Shown here: positions 1-8,400 of the stretch, piece after piece
Position numbering within the stretch: the first letter of the stretch is position 1
How the letters are laid out: every line of letters begins with the position of its first letter
Assembly (NCBI GenBank): GCA_025358985.1
Contig: JANYHQ010000333.1
Coordinates: forward strand, 1-10,714
Direction: 5' to 3'
Source of the DNA: Acidimicrobiales bacterium
GTDB taxonomy: Bacteria > Actinomycetota > Acidimicrobiia > Acidimicrobiales > JANYDT01
Length of the DNA stretch: 10,714 bases
Made by a program: the position numbers and the translations under genes
The notes under the pieces: model-generated
The model's database searches: none
Seen by the model: only the letters and a program-made list of their open reading frames with translations
Told to the model about the DNA's origin: nothing

Positions 1-200
1 CGGGTGAACAACCTGACCGCTATCAGAGAATGCCCGCCCAGTTCAAAGAAGTTGTCGTGGCGACCAACCCGGTCCACGCCAAGCAACTCCTGCCACATAA
101 TTGCCAGGTCACGTTCGATCGGCGTGACGGGTTCGACAAACGTAGAGCTGATGTCTGGGCGCTGATATTTCTGGGCAATCGCCTCGCTGACTCCCGCAGG
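1..200 (-). other. Carrier domain (ACP) of the PKS, cut by the window edge
   Basis: The phosphopantetheine attachment Ser1785 lies in DNFFELGGHSL, only about nine residues before the window edge, so the second half of the domain is missing. The GGHSL signature is more typical of peptidyl carrier proteins than the DSL of many PKS ACPs. PCP-like carriers are common in mixed PKS/NRPS lines. Confidence 0.9.
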
Positions 201-3200
201 GTCGCCGGCCTCAACCGCCTCGGAATCGACCTGGGCGGTCCACCGGCGAATGTCCATCGAGGAAACCACCACCTGGGCGCCCATTTCCACGGCAAGAACA
301 CGATCCAACGCATCGATACCTTCATGCGGCGCAATACCCTCACGCATCGCCGCCTCGATGCTCGACTCCGCCCGCACCACATCCGTGGAAGAAGCGGCCG
401 CCGACCGGGTAGTTACGAGGGCGGAGTCGGCGCTGACACGCCGCATGGTGTACTCCTCGATCGCCGCCACTTCTTCGCCCGTCTCGTTGTAGATCGTCAC
501 ATCGAACACAGCCACGTCACCGCCGGACCCGGGCCGGAGACGAACATGGCTCACCGCATGAGCGGGTAACGGACGCCGGGCCACCACCCGCCCATACGAG
601 AGCGGTACGTAGAACGTCTCCCCGGCACGGAATCCAGGAATCAGTGCCTGAGCACTTCCTGTCGCCATGTCCAGCAGCGCGGGATGCAACCAGAGAGTGG
701 CCAGTTCGTGGTGATAGGCCTGCGGCATGACGGTGGTGATGAGTGCCTCGGCATCACCATATTCGACGGTGCGCAGATTGCCCCATCGGCTACCGAACTC
801 CATGAACGCTTGGGCGGAGTACCCATCGAAGCGCTCCACACGATGCCCACAACGCTCTCGGATGGCGGCGATGTCGACGGGCGCAACCGCCACCGGATCA
901 GTACGCGTTGCGCTCGCCACCACGTGCGGCGACAACTCCGAATCGCTGAACACCACCATGTCGCCGTCGGTGCTCAGCTTCACCGACAGGGTACGCACTT
1001 CACCGGCGCCCACCTGGAACGGAGACAGGAAGAACACGTCGCGCAATTCCACCGGCTGCTGCGCCGGACCATCCGCCAGAACGGCAGATCGCATCAACTC
1101 CAAGAAACCAGTACCGGGGATGAGCGCCTCGCCCCCAACCACCACGTGCTCGGCCAACAGCCAATGGCGTCGACGGCTGAATGCAGTGCTGAACACCACA
1201 TCCCCATTTTCCTGTGGAACGGCGTGCTCCAGCAGTTGAACCGGCGATGCCACCTGATCTGCGTCCTGGGCCGCACGCACCGCCACCACGGCATCAACCG
1301 CCATACCCACGGACTGCCACGCGCTCCAATTGACCACCACCGTGCGGGTGCGTCCGGTGCGGGTGCGCTTGGCTGCGAACGCGTCGAGAAAGGCGTTAGC
1401 CGCACTGTATTCCGCCTGGCCGGGCAGACCGATGATGGAACTCACCGACGAGAACAACATGACCAGGTCCGGCGGCTGCTTGGCCAACAGTTGATCGATC
1501 ACCAGTAGGCCCCGGGCCTTGGTGTCGATCACCGGCGAATGCGGGCTGGGGATGCGCAACGCCAGCAATGTGTCGTTGAGAATGCCCGCCGAGTGCACCA
1601 CCCCGGTGATGCGGCCCCACCGCGAGCGAACGGCATTCACCACTTCCCCCATCGCCCGCACGTCCGTGACATCCGCGCGCGCCACCAACACGTCTGCTCC
1701 ATCGACGCGCATTTTTAGGATCGCCTCGATACGACTTCGCACCACCTGGGTGGTAGCTGGCGATTTCAGTACGTCATCCCAGGTTGCTTCGTCTGGCAAC
1801 GCAGAACGCCCCACCAGAACGATTCTCACTCCACGGGCGACGCTAGCGATATGGGCAGCGACCGTGAGACCGATGCCCCCCAGGCCACCCGTGATGAGGT
1901 ACACGCCGTCTGGCTTCCATGGCGAAGATACGGCCGGAGGAAACGCAACAGGATCGAAGGTTCTCACCCAGCGACCGTTGTCCCGCACCACGAGTTCATC
2001 GGGGGCATCGGCATCCAACTCCTGTAAGAGTTGGCCCAAGTTTCGGGCCACGGTGGCGCCACGGGCCGCCGTCGAGATGGGTCTTTCTATGTCAATGGCA
2101 ATACTGGCCACGTGACCCATCTCGCGAGGAATGACGCGTGAGATTCCATGTAGGAGTGCTCCATAAGGCATCAGATCTGATTCCGCACCCATGGCGTGGA
2201 CATCGCTGGTGACCACGGCCAAGCGCACCGGGTGTGCCCGTGCTGACAGTGACAGGGCCAGGAACATCAGGCTGGCCACATCGCGCTGGACGAAGTTGTC
2301 GAGTGCCTCGATCTCGTGGTGATTGCGACGATGCGAGCGCCGCGCCCGACACGCACTGAGGTGGGCAATACGATCGGGACTGATGTGGTGATGGTCGAGG
2401 CGTTCGAACACCGCGGTCCAGTCCTCCACCCGGGACGGATGGACTTCATAGCGGTGGCGCCCCAACTCTCGGAACCCCTGACCGAAGCGCACCTCGACCA
2501 CCGGGTTGAGGCGCTTCGACAATGCCGCAATCAGTTCATCGGCCAACTCGTCTCCATCATGGACCACCATCCACGTCGGGGTAGGGCGGTCCTTGACCGC
2601 CGTCGGCAGGATCGAGCGGCGCCACGTGGGCGTAGAAAACCAATCAGCAATGTCTGAAAGCTTGCGCAGCGGACCAGCGTCAGCATCGGCTGTGGTGCCC
2701 CGCTCGTCGGGCTCCACCCAATAGCGCTGCCGCTCGAATGGATAGGTGGGCAATGGCACTCGTCTGCGCTGCTGCCCTTGCCACAACCTCGCAGTTTCAA
2801 ACTCCACGCCGGCCGCCCATACCCGACCCGCGGCACCGAGTACATAGGCAACGTCGGACGTCTGTTCCTTCGGATGACGCATGGTGGTGGTGATGAGGGT
2901 GGTCGCAATCGCCGTCACGGCCCCGTGGCCGGCGCGAGCCAGACCGGAGAGGGTGTGACCCGGCCCTATTTCAAGTAGCACCCGGTTGGGATCGTCAAGG
3001 AGCGTTTGGATCCCATCGCTGAAGCGCACGGTCTCGCGTAGATGACGCACCCAGTAGTTCGGATCGGTGACGTCGGCCGTGGTCACCCACGTGCCGGTGA
3101 GATTCGACACGTAGGGGATCTGGGGAGCGTGGAACTCGATCGTCTCACAGTGGGCGCCGAATTCCGCCAGGATCGGCTGGAGCATGGAGGAGTGGGCGGC

Positions 3201-5381
3201 CACATCAATGGGCACCCTCATGCATCCGATGTCACGATCGTTCAACATCGATTCGAATTCCGCCAGCACCTCAAGGGGCCCGGCCACCACACACAAATCG
3301 GGCGCGTTCACCGCCGCCACGCTCAACGCCGATGGCATCAGGGCTAGGGCATCAGCTTCGCCCAGCGACACGCTGAGCATGCCCCCCGGAGCCAGACGCT
3401 CGAACAACCGACCGCGCAGCGCCACCAATGCCACCGCACTAGCCACATCGAGCACGCCAGACAGGCAAGCCGCCACATACTCGCCAACGCTGTGCCCGAT
3501 CATGGCCGACGGCGTGATGTCCCATGACGCCAGCAACTTGGCCATGGCGTACTCGGTGGCGAACAGCGCAGGCAACGCCACCGACGGGCGCTCCAGACGA
3601 ATGGCAGTTTCGTTCGGGTCTTGGGCGCCCAACGTAGTGAACATCACGGCCTGAAGGGATTGGCCAAGTTCCGGGTTCACCAACGCGCAGCACTCGTCAA
3701 CCGCTTGGCGGTACACGGGCTCGCACTCGTACAGATCCCGACCCATGTCCCGGTATTGGGCGCCTCCCCCGGGCAGCATGAACACCACCGAAGGAGCAAT
3801 GACCGGCCGGGCCTGGGTGGTGACTCGTTGCGGGTCGCCTGACTCCAACAACTGGGCCGCTTCCGACGCCGTGGCCGCCACAACCGCGCGTCGCCACCGC
3901 ATTGCTTTGCGACCCTCCATCCGGGTGTAGGCGATGTCGGCCAAGGGCATCGACGGGAACCGGTGCAGATGACCCGCCAGGTCTGCCGTGGCGCGATCCA
4001 AACTCTGCGCGCTGCGCGCTGAAACAGTGACCAGTTGGTATGCCTGCGTAGTGTTCGATGGCGCCGCAGGTGGTGCCTCTTGCAACACAACATGCGCGTT
4101 GGTACCACCGGCACCGAGGCTGGTGACACCCGCCATCAGCGCCGTACCAGGGCGGCCCACCCACGGACGCAGGGTGGCATTGACCACGAACGGACTGGTG
4201 GCCAGGGCGGTCTGGGGGTTGGCCACGCTGAAGTGCAGACTGGGCGGCAGCTCACGATGCTGCAATGCCAACACCGTTTTGATGAACGCAGCCACCCCCG
4301 ACGCTTCGCCTGTATGTCCGATGTTCGATTTGAGTGAGCCAATTGCGCAGAATCCAACATCGTCAGTGAACTGACGATATGCCTCCACCAGCCCCGCCAC
4401 TTCGATGGGGTCACCAATGAGGGTGCCCGTGCCGTGGGCCTCCACGTAGGACACATTGCGGGCGTCCACCCCGGCCACCGCCAGAGCTTCGGCCACCACA
4501 CGGGCTTGACCGCTGACACTGGGCGCCAAGTAGCCAACCTTGTCGTGGCCGTCATTGTTGACGGCCGAGCCGCGGATGACGGCGAGCACCGTGTCTCCGT
4601 CGGCCATCGCCGCCGCCATTGGCTTCAGCAATACCGCCCCGGCGGCGCTGGAGATGACCGTTCCGGCGGCCGTCGCATCAAAGGGCTTACAGTGACCGTC
4701 CGGCGAGAGGATCTCCCCTTCTTTGTAGAGGTACCCACGCAGCTGATTCGGTGACACCACCGCTCCGCCCGCCAGGGCCATGTCGCATTCTCCGCTCAAG
4801 AGACTCTGACAAGCGAGATGAATGGCCACCAGCGTGGAGCTGCACGCCGTCTGCACATTCATGCTGGGGCCGCGCAGGTTCAGCTCGTACGAGACTCTCG
4901 TGGCCAAAAAGTTGGTGTCGTTGCCGGTATGGCGAATGAGCCACTCACCCACCGAACGGGTCACCTGCCGATTGGCGAGCACATTCTTGAACATGTACTC
5001 GCTGAGGCCACACGAGGCAAACACACCCACTTGGCCCTCGACCCGGTCACCCACGTAACCTGCATGCTCGAAGGCCTCCCACGCGCATTCAAGGAAGAGC
5101 CGGTGTTGGGGGTCGAACACGGCCGCATCACGAGGGCTCAGACCAAAAAATGCCGCATCGAACTGATCCACATCCGCCAGCGGGGCACCCGCCCTGACAT
5201 AGGCGGGATCGTCCAACATCGCCCGTGACTCCCCGGCGCCGAGGAGTTCCTCCTCGGTGAGGGTACGGATCGACTCGACCCCTGAACGTAAGTTGGCCCA
5301 GAACGCGTCAAGCGTGGCTGCCCCGGGAAAGCGCCCAGACATACCAATGACGGCAATCTGGCCCTCCAACTCCTCATTCAT
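1..5381 (-). CDS. Modular type I polyketide synthase, KS-AT-KR-DH-ACP (3' end outside window)
   Basis: One uninterrupted frame of 1793 codons runs from an ATG at 5381 off the left edge. It would extend an acyl chain by one malonate-type unit, reduce the beta-ketone and dehydrate it to an enoyl thioester. Domains in order: ketosynthase (about 8-435; Cys180, His316, His356), acyltransferase (532-840; Ser631 in GHSVG, His730), the post-AT YPFERQRYW linker ending near 888, ketoreductase (913-1390; GGLGGIG at 1165-1171, Ser1312, Tyr1325, Asn1329), dehydratase (1398-1647; His1412, Asp1571), and a carrier domain whose phosphopantetheine Ser is 1785. There is no enoylreductase. The KR-before-DH order is unusual. 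The start is chosen because a GAAGGAGAG ribosome site lies just upstream and the KS begins eight residues in. There is no loading domain and no room for an N-terminal docking helix. The protein continues at least through the end of the ACP; further modules or a thioesterase could follow. The divergent NRPS neighbour points to a hybrid pathway. The product is unknown. Confidence 0.95.
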   Translation of the reverse strand, partial: MNEELEGQIAVIGMSGRFPGAATLDAFWANLRSGVESIRTLTEEELLGAGESRAMLDDPAYVRAGAPLADVDQFDAAFFGLSPRDAAVFDPQHRLFLECAWEAFEHAGYVGDRVEGQVGVFASCGLSEYMFKNVLANRQVTRSVGEWLIRHTGNDTNFLATRVSYELNLRGPSMNVQTACSSTLVAIHLACQSLLSGECDMALAGGAVVSPNQLRGYLYKEGEILSPDGHCKPFDATAAGTVISSAAGAVLLKPMAAAMADGDTVLAVIRGSAVNNDGHDKVGYLAPSVSGQARVVAEALAVAGVDARNVSYVEAHGTGTLIGDPIEVAGLVEAYRQFTDDVGFCAIGSLKSNIGHTGEASGVAAFIKTVLALQHRELPPSLHFSVANPQTALATSPFVVNATLRPWVGRPGTALMAGVTSLGAGGTNAHVVLQEAPPAAPSNTTQAYQLVTVSARSAQSLDRATADLAGHLHRFPSMPLADIAYTRMEGRKAMRWRRAVVAATASEAAQLLESGDPQRVTTQARPVIAPSVVFMLPGGGAQYRDMGRDLYECEPVYRQAVDECCALVNPELGQSLQAVMFTTLGAQDPNETAIRLERPSVALPALFATEYAMAKLLASWDITPSAMIGHSVGEYVAACLSGVLDVASAVALVALRGRLFERLAPGGMLSVSLGEADALALMPSALSVAAVNAPDLCVVAGPLEVLAEFESMLNDRDIGCMRVPIDVAAHSSMLQPILAEFGAHCETIEFHAPQIPYVSNLTGTWVTTADVTDPNYWVRHLRETVRFSDGIQTLLDDPNRVLLEIGPGHTLSGLARAGHGAVTAIATTLITTTMRHPKEQTSDVAYVLGAAGRVWAAGVEFETARLWQGQQRRRVPLPTYPFERQRYWVEPDERGTTADADAGPLRKLSDIADWFSTPTWRRSILPTAVKDRPTPTWMVVHDGDELADELIAALSKRLNPVVEVRFGQGFRELGRHRYEVHPSRVEDWTAVFERLDHHHISPDRIAHLSACRARRSHRRNHHEIEALDNFVQRDVASLMFLALSLSARAHPVRLAVVTSDVHAMGAESDLMPYGALLHGISRVIPREMGHVASIAIDIERPISTAARGATVARNLGQLLQELDADAPDELVVRDNGRWVRTFDPVAFPPAVSSPWKPDGVYLITGGLGGIGLTVAAHIASVARGVRIVLVGRSALPDEATWDDVLKSPATTQVVRSRIEAILKMRVDGADVLVARADVTDVRAMGEVVNAVRSRWGRITGVVHSAGILNDTLLALRIPSPHSPVIDTKARGLLVIDQLLAKQPPDLVMLFSSVSSIIGLPGQAEYSAANAFLDAFAAKRTRTGRTRTVVVNWSAWQSVGMAVDAVVAVRAAQDADQVASPVQLLEHAVPQENGDVVFSTAFSRRRHWLLAEHVVVGGEALIPGTGFLELMRSAVLADGPAQQPVELRDVFFLSPFQVGAGEVRTLSVKLSTDGDMVVFSDSELSPHVVASATRTDPVAVAPVDIAAIRERCGHRVERFDGYSAQAFMEFGSRWGNLRTVEYGDAEALITTVMPQAYHHELATLWLHPALLDMATGSAQALIPGFRAGETFYVPLSYGRVVARRPLPAHAVSHVRLRPGSGGDVAVFDVTIYNETGEEVAAIEEYTMRRVSADSALVTTRSAAASSTDVVRAESSIEAAMREGIAPHEGIDALDRVLAVEMGAQVVVSSMDIRRWTAQVDSEAVEAGDPAGVSEAIAQKYQRPDISSTFVEPVTPIERDLAIMWQELLGVDRVGRHDNFFELGGHSLIAVRLFT
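441..1190 (-). other. Dehydratase (DH) domain placed after the KR
   Basis: Removes water from the beta-hydroxyacyl chain to give a double bond. The double-hotdog signature is complete: HxxxGxxxxPG with catalytic His1412 (HVVVGGEALIPG) and the downstream HPALLD with catalytic Asp1571. Both catalytic residues are present, so I expect activity. The unusual point is position: the domain lies between KR and ACP instead of between AT and KR. Confidence 0.9.
1212..2645 (-). other. Ketoreductase (KR): structural plus catalytic halves
   Basis: Reduces the beta-ketoacyl chain with NADPH. The region begins with the structural half (from DWFSTPTWRR, residue 913). The Rossmann half follows: GGLGGIG at 1165-1171, catalytic Ser1312, Tyr1325 and Asn1329, and a Lys in the TKARG motif. 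The stereo-diagnostic loop reads GILNDT: the first Asp of the B-type LDD motif is Asn1269, and the second, Asp1270, is kept. No A-type Trp precedes the Tyr, and a Pro sits at 1320. This fits a B-type KR giving the D-hydroxy group, which DH domains normally accept. Confidence 0.92.
2862..3788 (-). other. Acyltransferase (AT) domain of the PKS, probably malonyl-specific
   Basis: Loads the extender unit onto the carrier domain. It opens with PGGGAQ (537-542), has the nucleophile Ser631 in GHSVGEY and the catalytic His730 in DVAAHSS. The residue after the Ser is Val, not the Gln of methylmalonyl ATs, which favours malonyl. The tetrad normally read for specificity (HAFH for malonyl, YASH for methylmalonyl) is VAAH here, so the substrate is a lean and not a firm call. 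The usual post-AT linker follows, ending in RYW at residue 888. Confidence 0.9.
4077..5360 (-). other. Ketosynthase (KS) domain of the PKS
   Basis: Catalyses decarboxylative Claisen condensation. The nucleophile Cys180 lies in TACSST, and the two decarboxylation histidines are His316 (EAHGTGT) and His356 (SNIGHTGE). The domain closes with the GGTNAHVVL motif near 425-433. All three catalytic residues are present, so this is an elongating KS, not a KSQ starter or a non-condensing KS0. The sequence before the Cys (NDTNFLATRVSYELNLRGP) resembles KSs from mixed NRPS/PKS and myxobacterial or cyanobacterial systems. That placement is from memory, not from a tree. Confidence 0.95.
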
Positions 5382-5433
5382 GACTCTCCTTCACCGCCGG
5401 GGTCTGTTCCATGATCGCTGATATCTTCGGCTG
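5382..5433. promoter_or_regulatory. Divergent intergenic region between PKS and NRPS start codons
   Basis: The two start codons face away from each other across 52 bases. This gap, possibly with the first codons of either gene, must hold any local promoters for both. A weak minus-10-like TGATAT lies at 5419-5424 on the plus strand, about ten bases before the NRPS ATG. That spacing would suit a leaderless or nearly leaderless transcript. No convincing minus-35 element or operator palindrome was found. A single shared control point would co-regulate both genes; this is inference. Confidence 0.4.
5384..5392 (-). promoter_or_regulatory. Shine-Dalgarno site of the PKS gene
   Basis: Read on the minus strand the bases are GAAGGAGAG, ending two bases before the ATG at 5381. 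The AAGGAG core leaves four bases to the start codon, which is short but workable. It supports the chosen start. Confidence 0.7.
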
Positions 5434-8400
5434 ATGGAGACAACAACTGTCGTCGATTCCTACCAATTGTCTCCACTACAGCAGGGAATGATCTTTCATA
5501 GTCTCCATGCCGCCACGGTAGGGGTGGACATCGAGCAAATGGTGGGCGAGCTTGATGAGCCCATCGATACCCCCACCCTGGAGCAGGCCTGGCGCCAAGT
5601 TGTCGCCCGCCACGCCATTCTGCGGACCCAATTCCGATGGATCGGGCTGGACGAACCCGTCCAAGACGTGCTGTCTGGCGTGGAATCGCCGCTGCGGATC
5701 GTGGATCTGCGCCCGATGTCTGGTGCCGACCAATCGCAGCTATTCGCCGAATACCTTGAAGGCGATCGAATCGCCGGGTTCGAGCTCGATTGCGCCCCAC
5801 TATGGCGAATCACCCTGTTCCGCCTCGACGATGACCGATCACGGTTGGTGCTGACGTATCACCATGCACTGCTCGACACCAGCGTGGTGTGGTGCATACA
5901 GGAGCTGTTCCAGTGCTACGACGCATTGCGGGGCGGCACAGTCCCCACATTCGAGGAGCGACGCCCGTACCGAGATCACATCGGGTGGCTGCAAGAGCAT
6001 CTACGGGACAACCGGGAGGCTGCGAAGCAGTACTTCCAGCAGTTGCTCGCCGGGATTGAGGGTCCTACCCGCCTTGATGCGCTCGAGCGACCAGGTCCAC
6101 CCACGGCCACCTACGGGGCGCTGCGGTTCGCCCTCAGCGAGGACATCAGTCGGGCTCTGCACGCCTTGGGAACCGAATTGGGCAACGGAGCACCAGCGGT
6201 GGTGGAAGCGGTTTGGGCGTTGGTGTTGTCGTCGTTCTCGGGATCCTCCGACGTCGTGTTTGGCAGCACCCGCGGTTGTCGGCGCTCCGGACTCGCGGGC
6301 AGCGAAACGATGATGGGCTTGTTGATCAACACCACTCCGGTGCGGGTGTCGCTCGAGCCCACACTCAGCGTGCGCGAGTTGCTCAGCACCGTACGGGCGC
6401 AGCAGGTTGCTAAGCGTGCTTATGAGCACACGCCGCTTACCGACGTCCAAGCCGCCGTCCACTCGCATGGGGCGGGGCTGTTCGACACCATCGTGGTGAT
6501 CAACGAGCTTCACCAGGGCACTCGTTTGAAGCGCGTTGGTGATGCCTTTGCGACGCGCCAGTTCGACCTGCACGACCAAACGAACTTCGCATTGACGCTC
6601 CTCGCCTATCTCGATCCATCAACTCATTTCAAACTCTCCTTCGACCGCAGCCGCTTCGATGACGCGTCAATCGAGCGAGTACGCCAGTTGTTCGTGGAGA
6701 TCCTCGAAGCGGTGGTGGCAACTCCCGATCTACCGCTGAACCAACTGGTGTCGGTGTCGGCCGGTGAGCGCGGCCTGTTGGCGGCGTGGAACAGCACCCG
6801 TAGTGAATACCCCGCTCAGTCATGTATTCATGAGTTGTTCGAAGCGCAAGTGGAGCGCACCCCGGATGCCATCGCACTGGTGTTTCGTGAGGCGCAAATC
6901 ACGTACCGCGAGCTCAAAACACGCGCCGACTCGGTAGCGGCGCAACTCACGACCCTGGGCGTGGGTCCCGACGTGCTGGTTGGGGTGTTCGTGGAGCGAT
7001 CGGTGGAGATGATGATTGGACTCCTCGGGGTGCTCAAGGCGGGCGGCGCGTACGTGCCGATGGATCCCAAATACCCTCATGCCCGTATTGCCATGATGCT
7101 CGAGGATGCACATGTCAGCGTGGTGCTCACGCAGAAGCGGCTGCGTGGATCGCTACCCACCAGCGTTCCCCATGTGGTGGTGTTGGACAGCTCCGACCCC
7201 ATCCACACCGTGCATTCACCGCCCATCGTCGCGGGTCTCAACAGTGAGCATCTGGCGTATGTGATCTTCACATCGGGCTCCACCGGCCGACCCAAGGGCG
7301 TGATGGTGGAACATCGCAACGTGGTCAACTTCTTCACCGCCATGGACGATGCGCTGGGCCATGACAGCAGCCAGCCACCTGGAACATGGCTGGCCGTCAC
7401 CAGCATCTCATTCGACATTTCCGTACTTGAACTTTTCTGGACACTCACTCGGGGCTTCACGGTGGTGCTGCAACAGGACGAGAGAACCCTGGCCGGCACA
7501 ACGCCAACCACCGAATCCGTCACGCGCCCAATGTCTTTCAGCCTCTTCTACTTCGCCGCCGATGCATCCTCCGCGCCGAACGATCGCTATCGACTTCTGA
7601 TCGAGGGGGCTCGCTTTGCCGATGGGCACGACTTTGCGGCGGTGTGGACACCCGAGCGTCATTTCCATCCGTTCGGTGGGCTGTATCCCAACCCTGCTCT
7701 CACCAGTGCCGCCGTGGCCATGGTCACCTCGCGCATCGCCATCCGCGCTGGCAGTGTGGTGCTGCCGTTACACAACCCCATCCAATGTGCCGAGGACTGG
7801 TCCGTGGTGGACAACCTCTCGAACGGCAGAGTTGGCCTGTCGTTTGCGTCGGGTTGGCACGCCGACGACTTCGCGCTGTCACCGGACAACTTCGCCGATC
7901 GCCGTCGGTTGATGGCCGAGGGCATCGACACCATTCAGACCCTGTGGCGCGGCGGCACCGTGACTGCACGCAGCGGGGACGGCCGGCACATTTCAGTAGG
8001 CATCTACCCGCCTCCGATCCAAGCAGACCCACCGATCTGGATCACCGCAGGTGGAAGTCCGGAAACCTTTGCCATGGCCGGCCGCTTGGGAGCCAACATC
8101 CTCACCAACCTGCTGGTGATGGACCGAAACGACCTGGCTGGGAACATCGCCGTGTATCGAGACGCGTATCGTTCGGCTGGCCATAGTGGGCAGGGGTCGG
8201 TGACCCTGATGCTGCATACATTCGTGGGTGCGGTCACCGAGCAGGTGCACTCCGTGGTGCGCAAGCCTTTGCTCGACTATCTCCGTACGTCGACCGATCT
8301 CATCAGTCGGGTCCGCTGGGAACAGACCAGCTTCGCCAAACCCGCCTCGGGCGGTGGAGGCACCACTCAGGAGCGAGGTCTTGACGATCTCTCTGACGAC

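Noticed and set aside
30..1508. Plus-strand open frames of up to 274 codons across the left part
   Set aside because: They lie antisense to the PKS, whose frame shows DH, KR and ACP motifs. Their translations are rich in Arg and His and contain no recognisable motif, as expected for shadow frames in high-GC DNA.
3677..4164. Minus-strand frames of about 150 codons that overlap each other within the PKS
   Set aside because: They are in other frames of the same strand, and the PKS frame here encodes the KS-AT linker and the AT start. No ribosome site or family motif supports them.
5378..6579. Minus-strand frames opposite the NRPS condensation domain, including one of 192 codons
   Set aside because: The plus strand carries clear C1, HHxxxD and later C motifs in one frame. 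The opposite frames show no motif.
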